Source: Agathobacter sp.
Lineage (GTDB): Bacteria > Bacillota > Clostridia > Lachnospirales > Lachnospiraceae
Reading direction: 5' to 3'
NCBI GenBank assembly: GCA_022772675.1
Contig: JALEZW010000030.1
Span: 1 to 64,000 of the forward strand
DNA: 64,000 bases
Shown: positions 45,961 to 55,065 of the stretch, in pieces
Layout: every line of letters starts with the position of its first letter
Numbering within the stretch: the stretch's first letter is position 1
Position numbers and translations under genes: made by a program
Notes under the pieces: generated by a model
The model's input: only the letters and a program-made list of their open reading frames with translations
Databases searched by the model: none
Told to the model about the DNA's origin: nothing

Positions 45961-47052
45961 TTAATCCTGCTCTGCCTCTTCATAGAAAATCTGTATGATC
46001 AAATCCTGCATAGCATCCTCATCCACATGATACTCTTCATAGGAGACCCCGTCAACCGGTTTCCCCTTTACTGTTTCCCCCGGAACCGTATACATCTGAT
46101 TCTGAGAAAACTCATAATTCATCAGTTCCTCAATAAGACTGGTAAAATCAACGCTGGATACCATATAATCCGCAATGGAATCATATACATGAGTTACTTT
46201 ATCCGGATCTCCTGCAGACACCTTCTTTAATTTTTCCATGTAGGCAATGATATACTGTTCTTCCCTGCGGAGCCGCTTCGTTGCACTGCCAAATTCCCTG
46301 GTGTCCCTTCCCCTGAGATAATAGTAAGCCTCTGTACCATCTAAAGTTACTGTTTCCCCTTTTTTGAGCTTAACACCTTTCTCCGGAATTGACATATCCT
46401 GCATCACAGTAAGTTCCACTCCTCCCACAGCGTCATTCATCTGTGGAATAGCCCCCATATTCATGGAAAAATATCCACTGATAGGAATATTTCCAAACAA
46501 TTTCGAAACTGCATCAACCGTTCTGGAACAGCTTATCTTTTTCCCATCTCCAAAGGCGTGCTGTACACAGATCTGTGCGTTAAATGCTCCTAAATCATTT
46601 CCCTTTTCATCACACAGCTCAATTTCAGTCATGGTATTCCGGTTAATGGAAATCACCTGCAGCTTCTGTGTACGGTTGTTAACCACAAGAAGGAACAGGG
46701 CATCCGACTGTCCGCCTTTCGTATAATCTGATGCCTTATGAACCTTATCCTCTACATCCACGCCCATCATCAGATATGTTTTAACATCCATATTATACTG
46801 GTAATTCTGTCCCTTATAACTTATGATTCCCTCCTGCCACTTTTCCTGTTCTGTGGAATCCTCCGGTATTGCTGCCTTACTGACTGTCTGCGGCTCATAA
46901 GCCTGTGATACCGGCACATTCCGGTTCCCTGCATTCTCCGCCTTTGTTTTCACCCCTATGGCAATAACAAATACAAGAACTGCTGCCATCACACCTGAAA
47001 TAAAACACAGCATATTATGAACTTTTGTTGATGATTCCCGTATTCTCCTCAT
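45961..47052 (-). CDS. LytR-CpsA-Psr (LCP) family glycopolymer transferase
   Basis: A 363-residue protein with an N-terminal transmembrane segment (about 12-35) and an extracellular LCP domain (about 75-300). Visible LCP elements are MMGVDVED, GGQSDALFLLVVNN (Asp metal ligand), SINRNTM (Arg pyrophosphate contact) and DAVGGVEL, LRGRDTREFGSATKRLRREEQ. LCP enzymes transfer undecaprenyl-linked glycopolymers to peptidoglycan. It follows the BY-kinase module by 11 nt. The next gene is the SPKTG protein, not a glycan-synthesis gene. Confidence 0.9.
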   Translation of the reverse strand: MRRIRESSTKVHNMLCFISGVMAAVLVFVIAIGVKTKAENAGNRNVPVSQAYEPQTVSKAAIPEDSTEQEKWQEGIISYKGQNYQYNMDVKTYLMMGVDVEDKVHKASDYTKGGQSDALFLLVVNNRTQKLQVISINRNTMTEIELCDEKGNDLGAFNAQICVQHAFGDGKKISCSRTVDAVSKLFGNIPISGYFSMNMGAIPQMNDAVGGVELTVMQDMSIPEKGVKLKKGETVTLDGTEAYYYLRGRDTREFGSATKRLRREEQYIIAYMEKLKKVSAGDPDKVTHVYDSIADYMVSSVDFTSLIEELMNYEFSQNQMYTVPGETVKGKPVDGVSYEEYHVDEDAMQDLIIQIFYEEAEQD

Positions 47053-47063
47053 AAATCTTCCTC

Positions 47064-47813
47064 TTAATCTACTGACTTTTTATCTCCGGAGTTTTCCTCG
47101 GCTCTTCCATAATAGTTTCCATAATAGCTTCCGTAGTAGCCGCCATAATAGCCGCCCTCATAGCCTTTTTTCTTCATTTTAACTTTATTAAGAACAGCAC
47201 CCAGCACCCGCACACCCGATGCCTCCATCTGCTTTTTTACAGTCTGAATCAAGCGGCCGCTTGCCATTCCCTGAGCGATAACAAGAATCGCCCCGTCACA
47301 GTACTTTGCAATCACTGCTGCATCAATCGCAGCACCAATGGGCGCACAGTCCAGAAGGACATAATCAAAATGCTCCTTTGCAAACTCTAACAACTCTGTG
47401 AAATATTTCTTCTCCAGAATTTCTGTAGGATTCGGAACCGAGGGGCCTGCAAAAATCATGAACATTCCCGGAATCATGGTTCCATACAGCACATCCTCCA
47501 GTTTCTTCTGACCGGAAAGGAAATGGGACAGTCCGTAAATCTCTCCGCCATCTGCTGCCACGGCACGCATACGCCCCACATAAACGGATTTACGCATATC
47601 AGTATCAATCAGCAGTACCCGCTTGCCCGACTCTGAAAAAGAACGTGCCAGATCCATTGTTACAGTGCTTTTCCCCTCATTCGGAAGAGCAGATGTCACA
47701 ACAATCGTACAGATATCATCACCACAGAACTGGATATTTGTTTTCAGTGCTCTGAGGGATTCCTTCATGGTATAATTCTGTTCTTTTAAATTTCCAAATT
47801 TAACTGATTTCAT
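47064..47813 (-). CDS. CpsD/CapB-type bacterial tyrosine kinase
   Basis: A 249-residue BY-kinase with Walker A ALPNEGKST near 42, Walker A' VLLIDTDMR and Walker B VLLDCAPIG. The C-terminal tail (about 220-240) is a tyrosine cluster with nine Tyr in GYY/SYY/NYY repeats, the autophosphorylation zone. It pairs with the CpsC-type membrane adaptor (stop 5 nt upstream) and is reset by the PHP phosphatase CpsB encoded two genes upstream. Such modules set chain length and export of capsular polysaccharide. Confidence 0.93.
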   Translation of the reverse strand: MKSVKFGNLKEQNYTMKESLRALKTNIQFCGDDICTIVVTSALPNEGKSTVTMDLARSFSESGKRVLLIDTDMRKSVYVGRMRAVAADGGEIYGLSHFLSGQKKLEDVLYGTMIPGMFMIFAGPSVPNPTEILEKKYFTELLEFAKEHFDYVLLDCAPIGAAIDAAVIAKYCDGAILVIAQGMASGRLIQTVKKQMEASGVRVLGAVLNKVKMKKKGYEGGYYGGYYGSYYGNYYGRAEENSGDKKSVD

Positions 47814-47818
47814 CTGCT

Positions 47819-48583
47819 TTACTTCTTTCTCTTTTTCGTTCTGTTCACTTTGGTTTTCTTCTCGCCATCATACTCAGCCTCCTCTAACGGAAGGGTTCCA
47901 AGTACATTCAGTCCGAGTTTCTTCTGCACATCCTCGGCATTCATAATGGTATCGTTAAACAGATACGAAATAACAATTACTGCAACGGCAAGAAACATTC
48001 CGAGAATACCGCCAATTGCCGTATTCTTTAAAATATTCGGGCTTACCGGTTCCCCGTCCGAATAACCTTTCTGAATAATGCTTGGCGCATCCTGATCCAT
48101 TTTCTGGGAAATAAATGCCACACTCACCCTTGCAATTTCATCTGCAATCGTCTTTGCCATAGACGGATTTTCATCCCTGACCGTAATTTCCAGAATCCGG
48201 GAATTGGCAGGATTGTTCAGTGTCACTTTTCTCTTCAGGGAAGCATAGGTCTTCTGCAGATTTAAATTGGCAATCACCTGTTCCAGAACCGGTCGTCCCT
48301 CTACCACAACCATATAGTCATTTGTCAGATTTGTTCCCGTCTGAATATCTGCCAGACTGGTAATGGAAGTACTCTTTGACAGAACATAAAACTGTGCCGT
48401 GGATTCATACTGGGGCACCATTAAAAATTTACTGATACAGTATGCAATTACTGCCCCCATAATAAGGGCCGCTGCCACCCACTTCCAGTAGGATAAAATT
48501 TCCAAAAACAAGTCTTTTAAATCAATTTCAATTTCGTCATCATTTTCAACAATAATGCGTTCCTGCTGAACCTGCTGATCCAT
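47819..48583 (-). CDS. CpsC/YveK-type chain-length determinant (Wzz)
   Basis: A 254-residue protein with two transmembrane segments (about 35-55 and 186-208) around an extracellular domain, as in Wzz/CpsC adaptors, which activate the BY-kinase. The stretch around FILKNTAIGGILG marks the second segment, and PVSPNILKN precedes it with the Pro-rich motif of the family. The C terminus is basic (KKTKVNRTKKRKK). It lies 5 nt upstream of cpsD and 23 nt downstream of cpsB. Confidence 0.9.
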   Translation of the reverse strand: MDQQVQQERIIVENDDEIEIDLKDLFLEILSYWKWVAAALIMGAVIAYCISKFLMVPQYESTAQFYVLSKSTSITSLADIQTGTNLTNDYMVVVEGRPVLEQVIANLNLQKTYASLKRKVTLNNPANSRILEITVRDENPSMAKTIADEIARVSVAFISQKMDQDAPSIIQKGYSDGEPVSPNILKNTAIGGILGMFLAVAVIVISYLFNDTIMNAEDVQKKLGLNVLGTLPLEEAEYDGEKKTKVNRTKKRKK

Positions 48584-48606
48584 ATTGTCTCTCCAATATC
48601 TTTATA

Positions 48607-49314
48607 TTACTGTATCTCCCCCATCAGAATTTTCGACGGATTTGAGATAAACAGTCTGTCTGCTAAATCATCATCAAATTTCTTTGAAACCATCTCAAAA
48701 CATTTTAACATATGACAGGCACGGTTTTTGATTCCATGGCTGTCCGATGCAATCACATCTACATAATCTTCCTTTAACATTTTTTTACAGTAACGTTTCG
48801 ATGCACTGCCCTCTAAACCAAGCACGGCATCTGCGTTGACTGTAATCCACACTCCAAGGTTTTTCAATTCCTCTGCTGCTGCCAAATCATAAAGAGCCTG
48901 ATACCTTTCCACATGAGCAAGAACCGGAATATAACCATGAAAAATCAGCTCCTGTGACATCTGGTAAATGTAGGAATATTCACTGTCATGGGAATACTCG
49001 CAAAGCACGTAGCGTGTTCCTGCAAGAGTCCTGCACCTGCCGCGGTCAAAGGCTTCCACAATATGGCTGTTCACATGGTACTCTGTTCCCAGGGTAATCT
49101 TTATACCAAGTCCTTTCGCCACCCCGGAAAGTCTCATAAAGTGTTCTTCTATTTCTTCCTTTGGATACGCAAAAAAACCATGTCTGTAATGAGGTGTCAG
49201 GATTATTGCTGATATCCCCTGATTTTTTGCCTCCTGCAGCATCGCTGCGGATTCCTCTATTGTTTTTGCACCATCATCCACACCATATAAAAGATGGCAG
49301 TGTATGTCTACCAT
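48607..49314 (-). CDS. CpsB/YwqE-type PHP tyrosine phosphatase
   Basis: A 235-residue PHP-domain metal-dependent phosphatase. MVDIHCHLLYGVDDGAKT gives the HxH and Asp ligands, LTPHYRHG further His, AHVERY and SDSHG complete the site. It dephosphorylates the Tyr cluster of the cognate kinase. It is the first gene of the cps-type run under the 49388-49416 promoter. The ATG at 49314 has AGGAGA 9 nt upstream; the longer reading from 49359 has no site. Confidence 0.93.
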   Translation of the reverse strand: MVDIHCHLLYGVDDGAKTIEESAAMLQEAKNQGISAIILTPHYRHGFFAYPKEEIEEHFMRLSGVAKGLGIKITLGTEYHVNSHIVEAFDRGRCRTLAGTRYVLCEYSHDSEYSYIYQMSQELIFHGYIPVLAHVERYQALYDLAAAEELKNLGVWITVNADAVLGLEGSASKRYCKKMLKEDYVDVIASDSHGIKNRACHMLKCFEMVSKKFDDDLADRLFISNPSKILMGEIQ

Positions 49315-49387
49315 GTAAAGTTCTCCTGAATTTGATACCTGATTATACAGGTAACACATCGATTCAACCGAAAATAGTTACATATGT

Positions 49388-49416
49388 ATTATACTATATC
49401 GGCACTTTTTGTGCAA
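49388..49416 (-). promoter_or_regulatory. Promoter of the CpsB-CpsC-CpsD-LCP run
   Basis: Minus-strand TTGCAC (49411-49416), a 17-nt spacer and a perfect TATAAT (49388-49393), about 75 nt before the start of cpsB. It is divergent from the plus-strand promoter at 49463-49491, and the two -10 boxes are about 93 bp apart. Confidence 0.75.
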
Positions 49417-49462
49417 TCTTTGATAAAATTTTACATTTCCTAATTTTTCCTGTCATCAACAA

Positions 49463-49491
49463 TTGATTTCATGACTCAAATGACGTATAAT
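49463..49491 (+). promoter_or_regulatory. Promoter of a candidate plus-strand RNA
   Basis: TTGATT (49463-49468), 17-nt spacer and a perfect TATAAT (49486-49491) point away from the cps run into a stretch with no gene. Confidence 0.75.
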
Positions 49492-49497
49492 GTGTTT

Positions 49498-49992
49498 GTG
49501 AGCGAGAATAATACTTGACAAACTTCGGTTTTCGGGTTACGCTTATGTGAGTCCAAATATGGACGGTACAATATTGACCATCAGGCACAGGCGGTGAGAG
49601 TACCGCACGCACAAACAGATGGATTACTATTACCGGATTGCCGGACTACAGAAGATATATGATAGAATTCAGTTTTTTGTTTTCAGCAAGCGCGATTGTC
49701 CAGCGTAGAAACTGTTTTCCGTACATGGTATGTTTTCTGCCGAAGGCATGACAGGATATAAACCATTTGCGATTGAAGAATTCCTGCGGAGGGTTCTGAT
49801 ATTCGTCGAGTGCTCGATCCCCTGCCGGAGAGGTTAAGCTCCGGATAATGCCTAGTTAGTCCGAATACAACGGAACAAAACACAGCAGTTGTTGTCATTG
49901 TTCGGTATGACGGCGATGTATTGTGGAGAATGAAAAGTAACATATAATGATTGAGTGAATGAAAAACCTGTGTCATTTGACACAGGTTTTTT
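49498..49992 (+). ncRNA. Candidate long structured noncoding RNA (~495 nt), unidentified
   Basis: The stretch from the promoter at 49463-49491 to the intrinsic terminator at 49962-49992 has no plus-strand open frame with a ribosome binding site. It contains several short helices: GTCC/GGAC at 49551-49564; CCATC/GATGG (49578-49582 and 49618-49622) enclosing GCGGT/ACCGC (49591-49606); CCGG-ATTG-CCGG at 49633-49644; TCGAG-TG-CTCGA at 49806-49817; CCGGAG/CTCCGG at 49825-49844. I do not see the conserved blocks of tmRNA, 6S, RNase P or SRP RNA. Large structured RNAs of unknown role are known in Firmicutes; membership in one of those classes needs a covariance search. It is convergent with the response-regulator gene and divergent from the cps run. 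Confidence 0.6.
49962..49992. terminator. Bidirectional intrinsic terminator
   Basis: CCTGTGTC and GACACAGG form a perfect 8-bp stem with an ATTT loop (49967-49986), with AAAAA before and TTTTTT after. It ends the candidate RNA on the plus strand and can end the HK/RR transcript on the minus strand, 16 nt after the stop at 50002. Confidence 0.9.
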
Positions 49993-50001
49993 GACAGCTT
50001 C

Positions 50002-50691
50002 TTAAAGTTTAAACCGATAGCCTACTCCCCAAATGGTTTCAATGTACTGTGGCTTATTGGTATTCATCTCAATCTTCTCACGGATTTTCTTTATATGAAC
50101 CGTAACTGTGGCAATATCCCCGATGGATTCCATATCCCAGATTTCCCGAAACAGTTCCTCTTTCGTAAATACATGATTCGGATTCTCCGCAAGAAAAGTT
50201 AAAAGATCGAATTCTTTCGTCGTAAACTGTTTTTCCTCACCATTTACCCATACCCTGCGGGCTGTTTTATCGATCTTGATTCCCCGAATTTCTATCATAT
50301 CATTTTTGGGCATTCCGCTTCCGATCAGGCGCTCATATCTTGCCAGATGTGCTTTCACACGCGCCACCAGCTCACTGGGAGAGAAAGGCTTCGTCACATA
50401 GTCGTCTGCCCCAAGTCCCAGCCCCCTGATCTTGTCAATGTCGTCCTTTTTTGCCGACACCATGAGAATTGGTGTATTTTTCTTTTCCCGTATCTGTCTG
50501 CAGATTTCAAATCCATCCACCTCCGGAAGCATGAGATCCAGAATATACAGATCAAAATTCTCATTCAGGGCACGCTCAAGTCCGGTCTTTCCATCGTTTT
50601 CAATCTCAACCTCAAAGCCGCTCAGCTCCAGATAATCCTTCTCCAGATCTGCAATCGCAGTCTCATCTTCAACAATCAGTATTCTGCTCAT
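50002..50691 (-). CDS. OmpR-family response regulator
   Basis: A 229-residue regulator: receiver domain (about 1-115) with phosphoacceptor Asp in LYILDLMLPEVDG and Lys in YVTKPFSP, and a winged-helix DNA-binding domain (about 130-229). It overlaps the histidine kinase gene by 23 nt, which is upstream in transcription. The order HK then RR is less common than RR then HK. The stimulus and regulon are unknown; the cps run and candidate RNA lie downstream. Confidence 0.93.
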   Translation of the reverse strand: MSRILIVEDETAIADLEKDYLELSGFEVEIENDGKTGLERALNENFDLYILDLMLPEVDGFEICRQIREKKNTPILMVSAKKDDIDKIRGLGLGADDYVTKPFSPSELVARVKAHLARYERLIGSGMPKNDMIEIRGIKIDKTARRVWVNGEEKQFTTKEFDLLTFLAENPNHVFTKEELFREIWDMESIGDIATVTVHIKKIREKIEMNTNKPQYIETIWGVGYRFKL

Positions 50692-52174
50692 TCTTTATTA
50701 CCTCCTGATATTTGCGTATTACAAAGTACATAGTGGTTCCACATCCCTCTTTACTGGTGGCCCAGATTTTGCCGCCATGGTCCTCGATAATCTTCTTTAC
50801 AATGGAAAGTCCGATACCGCTTCCTCCCGTGGCGGAATTTCTCGATGCATCCGTCCTGTAAAACCGGTCGAAAATATAGGGCAGATCCTTTTGGGCAATT
50901 CCGCGGCCGTTGTCTTCAATTTCCACCTGGATAAAATCCCCCACATCCTTAATCCGGATGTTAATAAACTTTTCTGTCTTATCCATATATTTCACGGAAT
51001 TTCCGATAATATTGTTAATAACGCGGCGAAGCTGCTCCGGATCTGCAATAATGAGCGTATCCATCGTGGCATAATTAAAGTAGGACAGCCCGATTCCCTT
51101 CGCCTCCAAATCCAGTCCGATTTCCTCCACGCAGTCCTTAAAATACTCTGCTACATTCAGTTTTGCGAAATCATAGGGAATGCGGTTCGTATCGATCTTG
51201 GAATACAACGTCAGTTCGTTAATCAGTGTATCCATTTCGTTAGCCTTATTATAAATGGTGCGGACATATTTGTCCACCTTCTCCGGTGTGTTAGCCACAC
51301 CGTCCATGATACCCTCTGCATAGCCTTTAACAGCCGTAATCGGTGTTTTTAAGTCGTGGGCAATGTTACTGATAAGTGCCCGGTTTTCTTTCTCATTACT
51401 GAGTTTTTCCTCCGCATTGTCCTTGAGCCTCTGTCTCATCTGTTCAAAAGTCACGCAGAGCTCACCAATCTCATCATCCCCACTGGTATCGATGGAAAAA
51501 TCCAGATTGCCCTCCTTAATATTCTCCGCCGCCGTCTGAAGCTTTCTGAGAGGTGTGATCATGCTCCGGTAGATCCAGATCACCATCATAAAAGCTGTGA
51601 GAAGCAAAATAATGAGAATACTGGCAATTCCCCCTGTTATAAACTCCTTGAGTTCCGGTCCGCTGCCCTTAAAGGAGGTCACGATATAGGCACTTCCCAT
51701 TTTTCCTGCTGTCAGCTCAAAATCCGCCTGCTTCACAAGGATGGCATCATCCCTGTCAATATAGGTTCCCGTACCCTGCTTAGAGCCGGTAGTTCCATAA
51801 TCCGGAAGTTCCTGTATTACCCGTTCGTTATCCTGTCCTCCGTTAAATACAATATTTTCCCCCATTCGGACAACAAGATAGGAATATTTCTGTTCCAGAT
51901 CTTCATTTAACGTTTTCTGATAGCTGTCCTCCATCAATTTAGAGGGCATAAATTTTGCTGTCCTTTTCAGTTCCTCAAAATCTGCTGTCGTATAACGGTT
52001 CAACACCTGGACGGAGCTGATAATGCTGTATGCATCCGCATTTTTGATTCCATAAGTTTCCTCCATGGCATGCGCCTGAAAATTACAGAACGCTCCGATG
52101 GTTGCAGCAGCTAAAAACATCGGAACAAAAATAATAATACAGAATGAAATAATAAGCTTTGTCTTAATCTTCAT
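50669..52174 (-). CDS. Sensor histidine kinase
   Basis: A 501-residue membrane kinase: N-terminal transmembrane segment (about 8-30), an extracellular sensor domain (about 35-160), second transmembrane segment (about 166-190), HAMP (about 195-245), a dimerisation domain with SNIAHDLKTPITAVKGY, and a HATPase domain with NIIGNSVKY, DNGRGIA and GGSGIGLSIVKKI. It should phosphorylate the adjacent regulator. The ATG at 52174 has CAGG 8 nt upstream; the longer reading from 52231 runs through a hairpin and has no site. Confidence 0.92.
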   Translation of the reverse strand: MKIKTKLIISFCIIIFVPMFLAAATIGAFCNFQAHAMEETYGIKNADAYSIISSVQVLNRYTTADFEELKRTAKFMPSKLMEDSYQKTLNEDLEQKYSYLVVRMGENIVFNGGQDNERVIQELPDYGTTGSKQGTGTYIDRDDAILVKQADFELTAGKMGSAYIVTSFKGSGPELKEFITGGIASILIILLLTAFMMVIWIYRSMITPLRKLQTAAENIKEGNLDFSIDTSGDDEIGELCVTFEQMRQRLKDNAEEKLSNEKENRALISNIAHDLKTPITAVKGYAEGIMDGVANTPEKVDKYVRTIYNKANEMDTLINELTLYSKIDTNRIPYDFAKLNVAEYFKDCVEEIGLDLEAKGIGLSYFNYATMDTLIIADPEQLRRVINNIIGNSVKYMDKTEKFINIRIKDVGDFIQVEIEDNGRGIAQKDLPYIFDRFYRTDASRNSATGGSGIGLSIVKKIIEDHGGKIWATSKEGCGTTMYFVIRKYQEVIKNEQNTDC

Positions 52175-52200
52175 AGTAATTACCTGTTTTCTAATAAAGT

Positions 52201-52232
52201 AATGGGACACAGAAACGGTTCCGTGTCCCATT
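52201..52232 (-). promoter_or_regulatory. Hairpin at the start of the histidine kinase transcript
   Basis: AATGGGACAC and GTGTCCCATT form a perfect 10-bp stem around a 12-nt loop. On the minus strand a TGTTATAAT extended -10-like motif lies directly before it (about 52229-52238), so the hairpin would form the very 5' end of the HK-RR mRNA. It may also act as the metK terminator, though no T-run follows. Confidence 0.5.
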
Positions 52233-52279
52233 ATAACATTCTTTGCAAAAAATTTTGTTAATTTTTTATGAAAGATATT

Positions 52280-53461
52280 TTACAGATACTTTTTTAAGGT
52301 TTCTGCTTTGTCGGTGACCTCCCAGGGAAGGTTTAAATCCGGGCGTCCAAAATGCCCGTATGCTGCAGTCTGACGGTAAATCGGACGGCGCAGATCAAGC
52401 ATCTTAATGATTCCTGCCGGACGAAGATCAAAATTCTCTCTGACAATTTCAACCAGCTTATTATCAGAAATCTTTCCGGTACCGAAGGTATCCACCATAA
52501 CAGAGGTAGGCTCTGCCACACCGATTGCATAGGAAAGCTGGATCTCACACTTCTCTGCCAGGCCTGCTGCCACAATATTTTTTGCCACATAGCGGGCTGC
52601 ATAAGCTGCAGAACGGTCAACCTTGGTGCAGTCCTTTCCGGAGAAGGCCCCGCCGCCGTGACGGGCATATCCGCCGTAGGTATCTACGATAATCTTACGA
52701 CCGGTAAGACCGGCATCTCCGTGGGGTCCTCCGATGACAAAACGACCGGTGGGGTTGATAAAGAATTTGGTATCTGAATCAATCATTTCCTTTGGAAGAA
52801 CCGGGTCAAATACATACTTTTTAATATCCTCGTGAATCTGCTCCTGTGTCACATCCTCATCATGCTGTGTGGATAATACCACAGCTTCCAGTCTCTTGGG
52901 CTTTCCACTCTCATCATACTCAACAGAAACCTGTGTCTTGCCATCCGGACGGAGATACTTTAAGGTTCCGTCCTTGCGGACCTTAGTGAGCTGCAGTGCC
53001 AGCTTGTGTGCCAGTGAAATCGGATATGGCATAAGTTCCGGTGTCTCGTTGACAGCATATCCGAACATCATACCCTGATCCCCGGCTCCGGTATCCAGAT
53101 CATCCGCCAGGGAGCCTTCCTTTGCCTCTAATGCCCTGTCAACGCCCATGGCAATATCTGCAGACTGCTGATCCAGTGCTACCATAACCGCACAGGTATG
53201 TCCATCAAATCCCGTCTTTGCATCATTATATCCGATCTCTTTTACCGTCTCTCTTACAATTGCAGGAATATCCAGCTGTGCTTTGGTGGTAATCTCTCCG
53301 GTAACCAGCACAAATCCCGTACAGCTGGCTGCCTCACATGCCACACGGCTCATAGGATCCTGTTCCATGCAGGCATCCAGTATCGCATCGGAAATGGCAT
53401 CACACATTTTGTCCGGATGTCCTTCGGTAACGGACTCGGAAGTGAATAACAATTTTTCCAT
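52280..53461 (-). CDS. metK: S-adenosylmethionine synthetase
   Basis: A 393-residue enzyme that makes SAM from methionine and ATP. Family signatures [16 protein letters not shown] at 15-30, [15 protein letters not shown] near 120 and [19 protein letters not shown] near 262 are complete. The start has AAAGGAG 7 nt upstream. A SAM-I riboswitch and terminator lie in its leader, giving direct feedback by the product. Confidence 0.97.
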   Translation of the reverse strand: MEKLLFTSESVTEGHPDKMCDAISDAILDACMEQDPMSRVACEAASCTGFVLVTGEITTKAQLDIPAIVRETVKEIGYNDAKTGFDGHTCAVMVALDQQSADIAMGVDRALEAKEGSLADDLDTGAGDQGMMFGYAVNETPELMPYPISLAHKLALQLTKVRKDGTLKYLRPDGKTQVSVEYDESGKPKRLEAVVLSTQHDEDVTQEQIHEDIKKYVFDPVLPKEMIDSDTKFFINPTGRFVIGGPHGDAGLTGRKIIVDTYGGYARHGGGAFSGKDCTKVDRSAAYAARYVAKNIVAAGLAEKCEIQLSYAIGVAEPTSVMVDTFGTGKISDNKLVEIVRENFDLRPAGIIKMLDLRRPIYRQTAAYGHFGRPDLNLPWEVTDKAETLKKYL

Positions 53462-53528
53462 TTGAATCTCCTTTCGTAAATTGAAATACTCAGTCTTGAA
53501 ACGTAACTATTCAGTTGCTTTGAAACAA

Positions 53529-53552
53529 TAAAAAAATCCGCTCGAAAGCGGA
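53529..53552 (-). terminator. Riboswitch-controlled terminator of metK
   Basis: TCCGCTTTCGAGCGGA hairpin on the minus strand (53537-53552) followed by TTTTTTTATT. It lies between the SAM aptamer and metK and would form when SAM is bound. Confidence 0.9.
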
Positions 53553-53577
53553 CCGAATTATTTTAAGATAATCAAAT

Positions 53578-53676
53578 CCCCTTATTGTTCGATTAACTCG
53601 CTCAGGTTGGCACCTTCCATACCGGGGTTGCCGTGACTTCACAGATCCTATGTATCTCCATCACTCTGAATAAGAG
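53578..53676 (-). ncRNA. SAM-I riboswitch (S box)
   Basis: On the minus strand the S-box blocks appear in order: CTTATTCAGAGTGATGGAG, GTGAAGTCACGGCAACC, GGTATGGAAGGTGCCAACCTGAGCGAG, then closing GAACAATAAG pairing with the 5' CTTATT. This is the four-stem SAM-I aptamer. It controls metK through the terminator at 53529-53552. Confidence 0.95.
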
Positions 53677-53812
53677 AAAGCTTACAATATTCAATTTAAC
53701 TATCCATCCGATACCATACTCCAATTTCTTACGGATGTCAAGCCTGAAATATTGACATTTTTCTAAAAAAATTCTATACTTCTTCATATATGTGACAAAC
53801 GGAGAAAACACT

Positions 53813-54964
53813 ATGCGAAAAATTGAGACAAGACAACTGGAAGAGGGAATGATTACCGTAGAACCGGTGGTCACACCGCTGGGGCAGCCGCTGGCACCGG
53901 CCGGTTCCATAATCACCCGGCAGCTGATCAACCGGATGAAGCTGTACCGCGTAGAATATGCAGCCGTAGAGGGAGAGGAGCCGCCGGCACCGGCACCGGA
54001 ACCAAAAGTAGAAACCAAACCGGTTAAAGAACCTGCAGAGCCGCCGAAGAAAGAGGCAAAGACCCATGCACAGGAAAGCAAGACCCACTCTCAGAAGGTC
54101 GCCGCTTCCGATGAATTCCACACATTTCAGATTGAATATGTACAGATTGTAGGACTGATGAAGCAGACGTTTACTGCTGCGGTCCAAGAAAATCACCCGA
54201 TTGATACCCAATTACTGTTAAGTCAGGTTGCGGATCTGTTCCAGTCAAGGAAAACAATTGTCGAGATGTTTGACATGCTCTACAATATGCGTACAGTGAC
54301 GGATTCCGTCTATGCCCACTGCCTGAACGTGGCTCTGATTTCCAGAATGATTGGCAGGTGGCTCCACTTTGAGCGGCATGAGCTGGATGTACTTACCATT
54401 GCAGGACTTCTGCACGACATCGGAAAACTCTTAATTCCCGATGAGGTACTAAACAAACCGGGGGCATTAACCGATGAGGAATTTGCCCTGATCAAGAAGC
54501 ATCCGAAACTTGGCTATGACATATTAAAACGCCAGACAGAACTGGATTCCCGTATTGCAAAGGCAGCACTTATGCACCACGAGCGCTGTGACGGCAGTGG
54601 ATATCCAACCGGTCTGACAGAGGATTTTATTGATAATTTCGCCATGATTGTGGGCATTGCAGATGTTTACGATGCCATGACGGCAGCCCGCTCCTATCGT
54701 GCCCCGCTGTGCCCGTTCCAGGTAATCAGCAACTTCGAGAAGGACGGCTTCCAGAAATACCACACGAAATATATTCTTGTCTTTTTAAAGCAGATTGCCT
54801 CTGCTTATCAGAGCAACCGTGCCATTTTAAGTGACGGAAGAGGCTGTACCATTGTGATGCTGAACCAGAATTCTCTCTCTCGGCCCATCGTACAGTTTGA
54901 TGACAATTCGTGTCTGGATTTGTCTACGGCAAGTAAGGATTTGTATATAAAAGCTGTACTGTAA
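53813..54964 (+). CDS. HD-GYP-domain c-di-GMP phosphodiesterase
   Basis: A 383-residue protein. The N-terminal region (about 1-100) includes a short domain and a Pro/Glu/Ala-rich linker. The HD-GYP domain (about 150-320) has LHDIGKLLIPDEVLNKPG (HD pair), HPKLGYDIL, MHHERCDGSGYP (GYP motif) and DVYDAMTAARSYR, all intact. Such proteins hydrolyse c-di-GMP. No receiver or membrane segment is present. The ATG at 53813 has CGGAGA 8 nt upstream. An EAL protein is encoded at 62816, so the window has two c-di-GMP enzymes. Transcribed divergently from metK. Confidence 0.9.
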   Translation: MRKIETRQLEEGMITVEPVVTPLGQPLAPAGSIITRQLINRMKLYRVEYAAVEGEEPPAPAPEPKVETKPVKEPAEPPKKEAKTHAQESKTHSQKVAASDEFHTFQIEYVQIVGLMKQTFTAAVQENHPIDTQLLLSQVADLFQSRKTIVEMFDMLYNMRTVTDSVYAHCLNVALISRMIGRWLHFERHELDVLTIAGLLHDIGKLLIPDEVLNKPGALTDEEFALIKKHPKLGYDILKRQTELDSRIAKAALMHHERCDGSGYPTGLTEDFIDNFAMIVGIADVYDAMTAARSYRAPLCPFQVISNFEKDGFQKYHTKYILVFLKQIASAYQSNRAILSDGRGCTIVMLNQNSLSRPIVQFDDNSCLDLSTASKDLYIKAVL

Positions 54965-55065
54965 TTGTATCTTGGGACATTTGGAATAAACATCAACTTA
55001 TTTGGTTTATATATTATGCTTCGCCCCTGCCGGTACAGAACAGACATCCGGTGGATGTCTGCTCT

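Noticed and set aside
49683-49976. 97-residue minus-strand frame in the ncRNA region
   Set aside because: It has no ribosome binding site, no recognisable motif, and overlaps helices and the terminator; plus-strand RNA is the better reading.
49498-49992. RNase P RNA, 6S RNA or tmRNA
   Set aside because: I looked for GAGGAAAGTCC, the 6S central bubble pattern and the tmRNA termini and did not find them. A faint GGAACAAAACA likeness to RNase P is not enough.
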